Shown piece by piece: positions 33,656 to 41,313 of a stretch of 64,000 nucleotides of DNA (positions within the stretch are counted from its first letter, which is position 1; each line of letters opens with the position of its first letter). Location of the stretch: the NCBI RefSeq assembly GCF_036181745.1, contig NZ_CP108080.1:7877501-7941500 (forward strand), given 5' to 3'. The position numbers and the translations under genes are program-made. This DNA is from Streptomyces sp. NBC_00259 (GTDB lineage: Bacteria; Actinomycetota; Actinomycetes; Streptomycetales; Streptomycetaceae). The notes beneath the pieces were generated by a model, which ran no database searches, was not told where the DNA came from, and saw only the letters and a list, made by a program, of their open reading frames with translations.

Positions 33656-34423
33656 TCAGCCCGCGGCCGCACGCACCCCCGTGAGCACGCCGACCCGGTC
33701 GATACGGTGCTCGGGATTGCTCCGGTCGTCGCGCCAGAAGTTGCCGGCCGCGTTGTCCTCCGGCGTGGCGCAGGTGGAGATCGTGATCATCGCCTGTGTC
33801 GGACGCTTCCCCGGGGAGCCGGGCACCGCCGCCCGCTGCTCGGTGAGGGACCGGGCGGAGCGGAAGGACGTCTTCCTGCTCTCGGTGATCCGGTACTCGT
33901 AGACCTTGCCGCCGTACGTCACCAGGACCGCATCGCCGACCCGGACGGACGGCAGCTCGCGCAGCGGTCCGCCGGCGGACAGGCGATGGCCGGTCACGAG
34001 GTAGTTCCCGATCTCCCCGGGGCCGACACCGCCCTGCTCGCCGTAGGGGCTGGCGGCCACGCCGCGGTTCTGGATCCGGGTACCGGGCCAGTCGTCGGTG
34101 GTTCCCTCGTACGGGACGACACGCAGGTCATCGACGCCGATCGACGGGATGTCGACGGAGGCGGGTCCCGTACGGCCGGCGGTCTCGCGGGGCGCCGGGC
34201 TCGGGGTGGTCTCGGTGAGCGCCGCGCCCGGGGTGGTCGCCACGGGTGCGGGCGCCGGCTCGACGGCCGCCGTCACCGCCGGTGCGGCGGCGGCCGGCGC
34301 CGCGGGCTTGTCGGAGGAGCCGGGCGCGGGGGAGCAGCCGGCCAGCAGGACGGCCAGGGCGACGGCCGGTGCTCCGGTGAGGACGGCGGGGAATGCGGGG
34401 AAGGCGGCGCGGGAACGGTGCAT
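33656..34423 (-). CDS. Class F-like sortase, lipoprotein-anchored
   Basis: The 255-residue protein begins with a signal segment ending in a lipobox LLAGC near residue 26. An Ala/Pro linker of about 60 residues follows, then a sortase domain starting VDIPSIGVDDLRVVP. The catalytic set is visible: His in NYLVTGHRLSAGG, Cys in MITISTCATPED and Arg in EHRIDRVGVLTG. Such sortases are common in actinobacteria; their substrates are mostly unknown. The lipid anchor replaces the usual membrane helix. No LPXTG-type substrate gene lies next to it. I trimmed the start to ATG 34423 since only this gives a proper signal peptide. Confidence 0.88.
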   Translation of the reverse strand: MHRSRAAFPAFPAVLTGAPAVALAVLLAGCSPAPGSSDKPAAPAAAAPAVTAAVEPAPAPVATTPGAALTETTPSPAPRETAGRTGPASVDIPSIGVDDLRVVPYEGTTDDWPGTRIQNRGVAASPYGEQGGVGPGEIGNYLVTGHRLSAGGPLRELPSVRVGDAVLVTYGGKVYEYRITESRKTSFRSARSLTEQRAAVPGSPGKRPTQAMITISTCATPEDNAAGNFWRDDRSNPEHRIDRVGVLTGVRAAAG

Positions 34424-34532
34424 GGGCGCTCGGATCCGTAGCGGGGACGCATCGAGCCACGGCCCGCCGGGCCATGGCCATCTCCACGAAGGTAACCGAT
34501 CGCGTGTTCCCATGCCGTCCGCCCGCAGCGGG

Positions 34533-36011
34533 TCATTCGACGGGCCAGGTGTGGGCGGGTGCGTTGAGGTGCATGAAGGCGATGTACTGCTGTGTCATCC
34601 GCCGCAGCGCCTCATGGTGCGTGACATGCGCGGTGCCGTCGATGTGATGGAACATCTCCGCCTGCCACACGGCGCCGTTACGGCCCGTGACACACCGCTG
34701 CTCGATGATCCCCAGCAGTGGCTCCCGCCACGCCGCGTCCATGCCGGACTGCTCCAGCCCTCGGTGGGCCAGCGGGAGCAGGCGGCGCAGTACGAGCTCG
34801 GCGACCGGCACCTCGCCCATGCCGGGCCAGTACAGCCGCGCGTCGATCCCGTGCCGCGCCGCGGTGTGCAGATTCTCCTCCGCGGCCGAGAACGACATCC
34901 GCGACCAGACCGGGCGCTCCTCCTCGACCAGGGCGCGGGTCAGCCCGTAGTAGAAGGCACCGTTCGCCAGGACGTCGGCGACCGTGGGGCCGGCGGGCAG
35001 TACCCGGTTCTCGACCCGCAGGTGCGGCTTGTCGTGGGCGACGGCGTACACGGGCCGGTTCCAGCGGTAGATCGTGCCGTTGTGCAGCGTGAGTTCGCCC
35101 AGCTGCGGTATGTCGCCGCCCTCCAGGGTCTCCATCGGGTCCTCCTCCTCGCACAGCGGCAGCAGCGCGGGGAAGTACCGCACGTTCTCCTCGAAGAGGT
35201 CGAAGACGCTGTTGATCCAGCGCTCGCCGAACCACACCCGCGGCCGCACCCCCTGCACCTTGATCTCCTGGGGGCGGGTGTCGGTGGCCTGCTCGAAGAG
35301 CGGGATGCGGGTCTCGCGCCACAGTTCCTTGCCGAACAGGAAGGGCGAGTTCGCGGCGAGGGCGACCTGTACGCCGGCGATGGCCTGTGCCGCGTTCCAG
35401 TAGCCCGCGAACTCCTCCGGCGAGACCTGCAGATGGAACTGGGTGCTGGTGCAGGCCGCCTCGGGGGTGATGGTGTCCGCGTAGGTCCGCAGCCGGTCCA
35501 CACCGTCCACCGAGATCCGCAGATCCTCGCCCCGGGCGGCGAACACCTGCTCGTTCAGCAGCCGGTAGCGCGGATTCTCCGACAGCGCACTCTCGCCCAC
35601 GTCCTTCTGCCGCAGCGTCGGCAGTATCCCGATCATCGCCAGATGCGCCCCCACCTCCGCGGCCCGGTCCTCGGCGTGGTTGAGCGCGTCCCGTATCTCC
35701 TGCTCCCAGTCGTCGGGCCCTCCGGCCGTCAGCCTCCGCGGCGGGATGTTGATCTCCAGATTGAACCGGCCCAGCTCGCTCGACCAGGCCGGATCCGCGA
35801 TCGCCTCGAGCACGTCGCTGCTGCGCATCGCCGGCTCCCCCGTGCTGTCCACGAGGTTCAGCTCGATCTCCAGGCCGACTTGGGGCCGTTCCGACTCGAA
35901 GCGTGCCTCGCGCAGCATCAGCGCGAAGGTGTCGAGGCACTGCTGCATCTTGTTCCGGTACCGACGGCGGTCGTCACGGGTGAACACGAGCGCCGGGACG
36001 TCTCGTCCCAT
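34533..36011 (-). CDS. GCS2-family glutamate-cysteine ligase-like enzyme
   Basis: The 492-residue protein matches the GCS2 family of ATP-dependent carboxylate-amine ligases. QVGLEIELNLVD holds the metal-binding Glu residues, RFNLEINIPPRRL follows, and CTSTQFHLQVSPEEFAGYWN and RVENRVLPAGPTVADVLANG come later. Relatives include plant-type gamma-glutamylcysteine synthetase and EgtA of ergothioneine synthesis, but this branch of about 490 residues is usually left without a confirmed substrate. ATG 36011 has AGGAGG five bases before it. It stands alone; no egtBCD genes are adjacent. Confidence 0.85.
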   Translation of the reverse strand: MGRDVPALVFTRDDRRRYRNKMQQCLDTFALMLREARFESERPQVGLEIELNLVDSTGEPAMRSSDVLEAIADPAWSSELGRFNLEINIPPRRLTAGGPDDWEQEIRDALNHAEDRAAEVGAHLAMIGILPTLRQKDVGESALSENPRYRLLNEQVFAARGEDLRISVDGVDRLRTYADTITPEAACTSTQFHLQVSPEEFAGYWNAAQAIAGVQVALAANSPFLFGKELWRETRIPLFEQATDTRPQEIKVQGVRPRVWFGERWINSVFDLFEENVRYFPALLPLCEEEDPMETLEGGDIPQLGELTLHNGTIYRWNRPVYAVAHDKPHLRVENRVLPAGPTVADVLANGAFYYGLTRALVEEERPVWSRMSFSAAEENLHTAARHGIDARLYWPGMGEVPVAELVLRRLLPLAHRGLEQSGMDAAWREPLLGIIEQRCVTGRNGAVWQAEMFHHIDGTAHVTHHEALRRMTQQYIAFMHLNAPAHTWPVE

Positions 36012-36443
36012 CGGCCCTCCTGGGGTTTCTCGGGCCCGCACCTCTACACAGGGTCCCACTCCGTGGCGTGACCGACCAGCGAGGTGCCGACGAGGGTGCC
36101 GCGCGGGCAGGTGTCGGCGTTGCTGTTACACGGCGTCGCAGCCGTTCGTGGTCTGCGGGTGGGGTGGCGTGGGGGGTGGCGTGGACGGCGGGCAACCGCT
36201 TGTTGTTGATGCTTGTACGGGTCGCTGTAGCGCGCAGGTGATTCGTCCCGGGGGTGCTCGCGCGGTCCGTGGTCCATGCAGCGGAGAGTTACGGAAATAT
36301 CCGCATTTCGTAACACGGGGTGGTGTGTGCGCTTATGGGCGGATTCGCCAGGTCAAGGTGTGTGCCTCGGCACCGGCCGAGAGCATGTTCCGCTCGGCGG
36401 CCCGACGGAGGGCCGCCGAGCACCGAAGTGAGAGGGCATCTTC
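36012..36443. promoter_or_regulatory. Long regulatory region upstream of the lamin-tail protein
   Basis: These 432 bases carry no supported gene. A G/T-rich low-complexity patch lies near 36150-36190. An imperfect palindrome TTACGGAAAT-ATCCGC-ATTTCGTAA spans 36289-36313 in an AT-rich island, a plausible operator or promoter site. A long transcribed leader of roughly 100-130 bases with a strong hairpin (listed separately) follows. Confidence 0.5.
36393..36420 (+). promoter_or_regulatory. Perfect hairpin in the 5' leader of the lamin-tail gene
   Basis: CTCGGCGGCCC (36393-36403) and GGGCCGCCGAG (36410-36420) form an 11-bp perfect stem with a six-base loop. It ends 23 bases before ATG 36444 and about 10 bases before the ribosome-binding site (GTGAGAGGG). 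It could attenuate transcription, stabilise the messenger or control ribosome access. Confidence 0.6.
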
Positions 36444-37067
36444 ATGTCTGCTTCTCGTAACGCCCGTCGTCTCGTTGCGGCGATCCTGGCGTCCGGCGCG
36501 ATGGTCGGCGCGATGGCTCTGCCTGCCTCCGCGGACAACGGGCACGACCGCCACGGCCGTGATGACCGCAACAGCCGTCAGCACGACGACCGCGACCGCC
36601 GCGACGGGCGCGGTGACCGCGACGGCCGTGGTGACCGCGACGGGCGCGGCGACCGTGGTGACCGCGACCGCCGGGACGGCCGCGACGGCCGCGACGGCCG
36701 TCACCACGACGACCTGCGTTCGTCCGTCGGCATCAGCCAGGTCCAGCACAACAGCCCCGGCCGGGACTTCCGCTCGAACCGCAGCCTGAACGCGGAGTGG
36801 GTCGAGGTGACGAACAACGGCCGCCGGGCGGTCAACCTGGACGGCTGGACCCTGACCGACCGCGACGGCAACCGGTACCGCTTCGACGATGTGCGGCTCG
36901 CCGGCCGCTCCAGCGTCCGGGTCCACACCGGCCAGGGCCGCGACACCCGCCGTGACGTCTACCAGGACCGCCGCCGCCAGATCTGGGACAGCCGCGACAC
37001 GGCCACCCTGCGCGACGCCCGGGGCCGCGTCGTCGACACGGAGTCCTGGGGCCGCGGACGCCGCTAG
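36444..37067 (+). CDS. Secreted lamin-tail-domain protein with Arg/Asp/Gly/His-rich spacer
   Basis: The 207-residue protein has a signal peptide (residues 1-30, cleavage after LPASA). A highly charged low-complexity spacer of about 60 residues follows, made of repeats such as DGRGDR encoded by about 18-bp DNA repeats. Then comes a lamin-tail (LTD) domain: SVGISQVQHNSPG, LNAEWVEVTNNGRRAVNLDGWTL-like region and HTGQGRDTRRDVYQ. Secreted LTD proteins of actinobacteria may bind cell wall, DNA or act with nucleases; no role is known here. ATG 36444 follows GAGAGGG. A terminator hairpin follows. Confidence 0.88.
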   Translation: MSASRNARRLVAAILASGAMVGAMALPASADNGHDRHGRDDRNSRQHDDRDRRDGRGDRDGRGDRDGRGDRGDRDRRDGRDGRDGRHHDDLRSSVGISQVQHNSPGRDFRSNRSLNAEWVEVTNNGRRAVNLDGWTLTDRDGNRYRFDDVRLAGRSSVRVHTGQGRDTRRDVYQDRRRQIWDSRDTATLRDARGRVVDTESWGRGRR

Positions 37068-37090
37068 TCCATGTCCGACAAAGGGACCCA

Positions 37091-37126
37091 GCGGTGACCG
37101 CGCCGGCGTGAGGGCGTGGTCACCGC
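37091..37126 (+). terminator. Terminator hairpin after the lamin-tail gene
   Basis: GCGGTGACC (37091-37099) and GGTCACCGC (37118-37126) are perfect 9-bp arms around an 18-base loop with further internal pairing (CGCC/GGGCG). It begins 23 bases after the stop codon. Confidence 0.7.
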
Positions 37127-37259
37127 CCTATTCCCTCCCGTACCCCGCTCGGTCCTTCCACCCGTCCGGTTCCCGACAGGTGGACGGACCGAGCGGCTTC
37201 TGCGTTCGTGGGCGCCAGGGCGCGGTACGGCTCGAAAGCGCCCTCTCCCGCCCCCTCGG

Positions 37260-38159
37260 TCAAGAGCTCCGGCCGAGGTCGGCGACGACCTCCCGGACGA
37301 CGTACCGGGCGATGTCCGCCATCACCGGGTTCGATTCCCGGTAGTACCGGAGTTCCATCAGCGCGATCGACAGCGCCCAGCCGCGACCTCTCACCCAGGT
37401 CGCGTCATCGACGTCCAGGGCGGCGCGGAAGACGTCGCGCGCGCCTGCGGGCAGCACGTACCACGCCACGATCAGGTCGACGGCGGGCTCTCCCAGGCCC
37501 AGGCAGCCGAAGTCGATGACGGCGCCGAGCCGTCCGTGGACCAGCAGGAGATTCCCCGGCTGGAGGTCCGCGTGGACCCACACGCCAGGGCCTTCCCACG
37601 CGGGGGCCCGCAGTGCCGCCTCCCATGCGGCGCTCGCCGCGCCGGTGTCGACGATCCCGTCCAGATCCCCGATCGCGCGGCGGGTCGCGGCGTCGCGCTC
37701 GGCCAGGGGTTCACCGCGGTACGAGGCAGGCGCGTCCACGGGATCGATACGGTGCAGCGCGGCGACGAACTCCGCCAGATCACCGGCGAGCGCCCCGGGT
37801 TCGGCGAGCCGGCCGACCACCGGGTTGTCACCCTCCAGCCAGCGGTACACGGACCAGGGCCAGGGGTATCCCTCGGCGGGCACGCCCTTGCCCAGCGGTA
37901 CGGGGACGGCCACCGGGAGCGGCGGGGCGAGCCGCGGCAGCCACCGGTGCTCCTTCTCCACGTCGCCGGCGGCTCCTTCGATGCGGGGGAGCCGTACGAC
38001 CATGTCCTCGCCGAGCCGGAACATGGCGTTGGACGTGCCGGCGGAGTCGATCGCGGTGACGGGAAGATCCGCCCAGCGCGGAAACTGTGCGCCGAGGAGC
38101 CGTCGTACGAGGGACACCTCGATCCGTGCTTCGTCGGCGTGCATCGTCCGAGCGCCCAT
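37260..38159 (-). CDS. Aminoglycoside phosphotransferase (APH)-family kinase
   Basis: The 299-residue protein has a reduced protein-kinase fold. FRLGEDMVVRLPRI holds the ATP-contacting lysine position as Arg, which is unusual. VWVHADLQPGNLLL is the catalytic Brenner loop with Asp, and VIDFGCLGLGEPAVDLIVAW the metal-binding Asp loop. Relatives include macrolide 2'-phosphotransferases and many kinases of unknown substrate; resistance cannot be claimed. ATG 38159 or the in-frame ATG 38144 may start it. It lies downstream of a secreted peptidase gene on the same strand with a 63-base gap. Confidence 0.85.
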   Translation of the reverse strand: MGARTMHADEARIEVSLVRRLLGAQFPRWADLPVTAIDSAGTSNAMFRLGEDMVVRLPRIEGAAGDVEKEHRWLPRLAPPLPVAVPVPLGKGVPAEGYPWPWSVYRWLEGDNPVVGRLAEPGALAGDLAEFVAALHRIDPVDAPASYRGEPLAERDAATRRAIGDLDGIVDTGAASAAWEAALRAPAWEGPGVWVHADLQPGNLLLVHGRLGAVIDFGCLGLGEPAVDLIVAWYVLPAGARDVFRAALDVDDATWVRGRGWALSIALMELRYYRESNPVMADIARYVVREVVADLGRSS

Positions 38160-38222
38160 GGGGTCCTTCCGAACTGGGGTACGAGCCCTCGATGCAAGCC
38201 GCCACGGGCGCGGGCCGTCAAC

Positions 38223-39869
38223 TCATTTCCCGCCGCGTGAGCCGGCGGCGCGTGCCTGCCCGGCCGTCCCGCCGCCGCCGCTGTCGATGCCGCCGTTCGG
38301 CCGGGGCTTGGCGAACGGCACCACGTCCTGTCGGCAGGTGGCGCCCACCGGAGGAAGGACGCCGTCGACGAAGTACCGGCTCTCGTACGCGTCGACGCAG
38401 AGGCTCGGGTTGACGAGCGACGAGTGTCCGTAGCCGTCGACCGTCAGCAGGCGGGCGTCGGAGAGGCGGCGGGTCATCGCGAGGGCCCCTCGGTAGGGCG
38501 TCGCCGGGTCGTACCGGGTGTTGACCACGAGAACAGGGTGGGCCGTCGGGCGGTTCCACGGTCCGGTGTAGGAGTCGGCGGCGGTCACCGGCCAGGTGGC
38601 GCACGGCTCACTCGCCCAGGCCACGGCACGTCCGAGGTCACCCGCCCGGGCACGGCTGAACTCCTCCAGGGCGGGGTAGCGCAGCGGGTCGCGCGGGTTG
38701 GGGCTCTCGGCGCATCGCACCGCCTCGATCTGTTCGTACCCGGGGTACGTCAGGGGGCCGTCAGGAGACGGCGATTCCTCCGGGGCCCGCCACTGCCACA
38801 GGTCCTGCAGCGTGGCGGCCATGGCGGACCACTGCGGATCGACGGCGTAGAGGTTGCTGAGCAGCGTGGTGATGGTCCTGGCGTACGTCCAGGTGCCCTG
38901 TGCACGCTGCTCGAGGCGCCGCATGAGCTGCTCGAACTTGGTGCGCGTCGCCTCCGGGCCGCCGGCGGAGAAGTCACAGCGGTCGGCCGTGGCGCGACCG
39001 CACAAGGTGAGGAACTGCTTCAGGGTCGCGGCCGAGCCCAGGTCGACCTCGTCGCGCAGGAACGTGGACAGGCGCGGCTCGCTCTTCGCGCCGGAGTTCA
39101 CCCAGCCGACGGGGTCGATGTTGCCGTCCAGGACCATCGCGCGGACCTTGGCGGGAAAGAGGTTGGCGTACACGGCGCCCAGGAACGACCCGTAGGACAC
39201 CCCGAGGTAGTTGAGCTGCGGGTCGCCCACCGCCTGGCGGAGCCGGTCCAGATCACGGGCCGTGTCGGTGGTCGAGACGTGCCGCAGCAGCTGCGGATCA
39301 CGCTGTTCGCAGCGCCGGCCCAGGTCGGCGTACGCCGCGATCCAGGTCCGTTGTTCCTGCTCGCCCACGGGGAAACCGGAGGGTATGCGCTGCTGCCAGT
39401 CGACGGCATCCTCCGGAGTGCCGAAACAGCGGACGGCCGTGCTCGCGCCCACGCCGCGAGGGTCCCAGCTGACGACGTCGAAGCGCTGCCGAACCTGCTC
39501 GGGGAACAGGTCGTACCACACGGGCAGTGCCTCGGTGCCCGCTCCGCCGGGGCCGCCGGGGTTGAAGAAGACGGTGCCGATGCGCGTTCCGGGGCCGGTC
39601 GCCTTGCGCTTGACGACCGCCAGCTCGATCGTGCGCCCGGCGGGCTCGCGGTGGTCCAGCGGCACCTTCGCGGTCGCGCATTCGAAGCCGGCCGACTCCG
39701 GGCAAGGGCTCCACTCCAGCGGGGCGACGGGACCCGACGGGGCTGTCCCGTCCGCCGGTCCGGGGCGTGGAGCGGGCCCCGGACCGGTGAACACGGTCGT
39801 GAGGATCACGGCTGCCGCGGTGGCCGCGGCGTAGCGCCCGCGACCCGGTGTGGAACCAGGTATGTGCAT
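38223..39869 (-). CDS. Secreted TAP-like alpha/beta-hydrolase (tripeptidyl aminopeptidase family)
   Basis: The 548-residue enzyme has a signal segment (residues about 10-35). It then shows the S33-family tripeptidyl-aminopeptidase layout: TVFFNPGGPGGAGTEALP (oxyanion loop), FDVVSWDPRGVGAST, and NYLGVSYGSFLGAVYANLF with the nucleophile Ser in GVSYG. The TAP-like C-terminal domain follows (NTRYDPATPYRGALAM with the Asp and VDGYGHSSLV with the His). Eight or so cysteines suggest disulfides outside the cell. Such enzymes trim peptides from secreted proteins in Streptomyces. ATG 39869 has GGACGAGC just upstream. Confidence 0.92.
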   Translation of the reverse strand: MHIPGSTPGRGRYAAATAAAVILTTVFTGPGPAPRPGPADGTAPSGPVAPLEWSPCPESAGFECATAKVPLDHREPAGRTIELAVVKRKATGPGTRIGTVFFNPGGPGGAGTEALPVWYDLFPEQVRQRFDVVSWDPRGVGASTAVRCFGTPEDAVDWQQRIPSGFPVGEQEQRTWIAAYADLGRRCEQRDPQLLRHVSTTDTARDLDRLRQAVGDPQLNYLGVSYGSFLGAVYANLFPAKVRAMVLDGNIDPVGWVNSGAKSEPRLSTFLRDEVDLGSAATLKQFLTLCGRATADRCDFSAGGPEATRTKFEQLMRRLEQRAQGTWTYARTITTLLSNLYAVDPQWSAMAATLQDLWQWRAPEESPSPDGPLTYPGYEQIEAVRCAESPNPRDPLRYPALEEFSRARAGDLGRAVAWASEPCATWPVTAADSYTGPWNRPTAHPVLVVNTRYDPATPYRGALAMTRRLSDARLLTVDGYGHSSLVNPSLCVDAYESRYFVDGVLPPVGATCRQDVVPFAKPRPNGGIDSGGGGTAGQARAAGSRGGK

Positions 39870-40087
39870 GCTCGTCCTTTGCCGCCGCGACACCGGGCGT
39901 CGTCTGCCGTCAAGGGCGTCCGTCCCGATATCACTTCGGCTCGCACGGGCATGCAACCGGCCTGCCGCCGAATGGCCGTCACCCGTCAGGCACAGTGCGG
40001 CACCTGAGGCTCCGCCACGACGGCGCGGCTTCGGAGGGCGGGCTCCCCGTCAGCACCCCGCACGCCACACCCGTTCAGCCGCCGCGC

Positions 40088-40449
40088 TTACGGTTCCAGC
40101 CACCACGGGCTCGTGCAGGCCACGCCGAGGTCGTTGCAGGGGTGGCCCTCCGGTCCCGGCTGGCCGTTCGGCTGTGAGGGGTCGGAGACACGCAGCACGA
40201 CCCACGCACCGTCCTCGACGTCGAGCGGGACGGTGAACGTGGCCGTCGCGCCGGACGTGGTCCCGATGACGTCGACCACTTCCGGCGCGTCGGTGCCGGG
40301 GTGCAGCACCTGGATGTCGAGCGGCTTGCCGGCCCAGTCGGCACCGCGGTCGAGGTCCACGGCGAAGCTCACGTCGCCGGAGGCCAGCGGCAGGACTCCG
40401 CCCATCTGCACCCCGTTCGCGGTGGCGTGGCGTCGAGACGCAGGCCCGA
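40088..40449 (-). pseudogene. 3' fragment of a PHP-domain metallohydrolase gene (CehA/McbA-like), cut by an IS200/IS605 element
   Basis: On the minus strand this fragment ends with ATANGVQMGGVLPLASGDVS and PEGHPCNDLGVACTSPWWLEP. That is the C-terminal domain of streptomycete CehA/McbA-like PHP phosphoesterases as I know them. Its 5' neighbour is mobile DNA; the matching N-terminal part lies at 43832-44452. Joining the two at 40449/43832 gives ACC CGC TAC then TCG GGC CTG CGT CTC GAC, i.e. the family sequence ATR-Y-SGLRLD. A 5-bp duplication (ACGCC twice) just after it shifts the frame, so the gene was also damaged independently. Confidence 0.75.
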
Positions 40450-40459
40450 TTGACATCCT

Positions 40460-40478
40460 CTCCCTCCTGAAGGGGGAG
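40460..40478. repeat. Subterminal hairpin at the tnpB-side end of the IS200/IS605 element
   Basis: CTCCCTC and GGGGGAG-type arms pair across a CTGAA loop, next to the TTGACATCCTC end. In related elements this region both serves as the transposase recognition hairpin and forms the 3' part of the TnpB omega RNA scaffold. Confidence 0.65.
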
Positions 40479-40486
40479 ATTCCCGC

Positions 40487-40679
40487 CTACCGCGCCGCTG
40501 AAGGCTGCGGTGTCGAGTGGGTTCCTGCTTCGCCGCGCGGTGCCGGGACGAGTCCCGGTCTTATCAGCGCTCCACAGGCTGACACGGCCAGTCCGGCCGC
40601 CTTGGCTACGTTGACCGCCGCGTTGATGTCCCGGTCCAGAACCGCCCCGCATGCACCGCATGTCCAGACACGAACGTTA
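40487..40679 (-). pseudogene. tnpB: tnpB 3' fragment (zinc-finger and last RuvC part)
   Basis: Read on the minus strand, this piece encodes NVRVWTCGACGAVLDRDIN and AAVNVAKAAGLAVSACGA to the stop at 40487. It supplies the second CxxC pair of the zinc ribbon and the final RuvC Asp (in LDRDIN). Joined across the nested IS to the fragment ending CSQCGVKDGPKPL, with one copy of the TA removed, the frame is exact: KPL-NVRVWTC. The apparent 93-codon open frame reaching to 40768 starts in the nested IS and is not a gene. Confidence 0.85.
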
Positions 40680-40697
40680 GGGCCTGTCCGGCGGATC
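40680..40697. repeat. Left terminal inverted repeat of the IS5-family element
   Basis: GGGCCTGTCCGGCGGATC, an exact inverted match of 42247-42264. It is preceded by the TA target duplication. Confidence 0.9.
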
Positions 40698-40797
40698 TTG
40701 CCAGGCTCTCCCCGAGCAGAGCCGGTGCTGTGGAACTTGACGGTGCTTCCGATCAATTGGGTCGACACCCGTTCCGAGCTGCGGGAAACTCCTCGCG

Positions 40798-41313
40798 ATG
40801 ACTCAACGAACCGACACCCCTCCTACGTGGGACGAGCGTACGCAGCTGGTCACCTTCCTGGACTACGCCCGTGACACCGCGCGAGCCAAGTGTGCGGGCG
40901 TGTCCGCCGAAGACGCCCGCAAGGCCCCGCTCCCGAGTTCACCGCTGATGACGTTGTGCGGGCTGATCGGGCATCTGCGGTGGGTCGAGTACTACTGGTT
41001 CCAAGTGATGTTTCTGGGCGAGGAGCTCGCGGGGCCGCTCACCGAGGCGACCGAGGATGATCCCGACCCTGAGATGCGGACAGCAGTCGACATCCCGTTG
41101 CCCCAGCTTCTTGCCGAGTACGAGGAGCAGAGCGCCCGCTACCGTCGCCTGGTGTCCGACCACGACCTGAATTCAACGGCCAAGCGTCCCACCAGCGACG
41201 GCCGCCACGTCGACCTCCGGTGGGTGATCCTCCACCTCATTGAGGAGACGGCCCGCCACAACGGCCACCTCGATGTCGTGCGTGAGCTCGTCGACGGGCG
41301 GACCGGCGCCTAA
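40798..41313 (+). CDS. DinB-family protein (DUF664 type) carried inside the IS
   Basis: The 171-residue protein has the DinB/mycothiol-S-transferase four-helix signature. WDERTQLVTFLDYARDTARA opens it; LCGLIGHLRWVEYYWFQVMF holds the first metal-ligand His (GHLRWVE), and LHLIEETARHNGHLDVVREL carries the HxxxH-like second site. In actinobacteria such DUF664 proteins are often mycothiol-dependent detoxifying enzymes. The frame is intact. It starts at ATG 40798 with a weak upstream site, and its stop is about 18 bases from the probable natural end of the opposing transposase. Its location between the perfect IS ends makes it a passenger gene. Confidence 0.88.
   Translation: MTQRTDTPPTWDERTQLVTFLDYARDTARAKCAGVSAEDARKAPLPSSPLMTLCGLIGHLRWVEYYWFQVMFLGEELAGPLTEATEDDPDPEMRTAVDIPLPQLLAEYEEQSARYRRLVSDHDLNSTAKRPTSDGRHVDLRWVILHLIEETARHNGHLDVVRELVDGRTGA

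Noticed and set aside
36044-36316. A 90-codon minus-strand open frame in the region before the lamin-tail gene.
   Set aside because: No ribosome-binding site and no recognisable sequence; it runs through a low-complexity G/T-rich patch.
37260-38159. Calling the APH-family kinase an antibiotic-resistance gene.
   Set aside because: The family contains many kinases with other substrates, and the ATP-site lysine position appears to be Arg; resistance cannot be supported.
40487-40768. A 93-codon minus-strand open frame that looks like a small zinc-finger protein.
   Set aside because: Its first third is IS5-element DNA and its remainder is the tnpB tail; it is a chimera made by the insertion.
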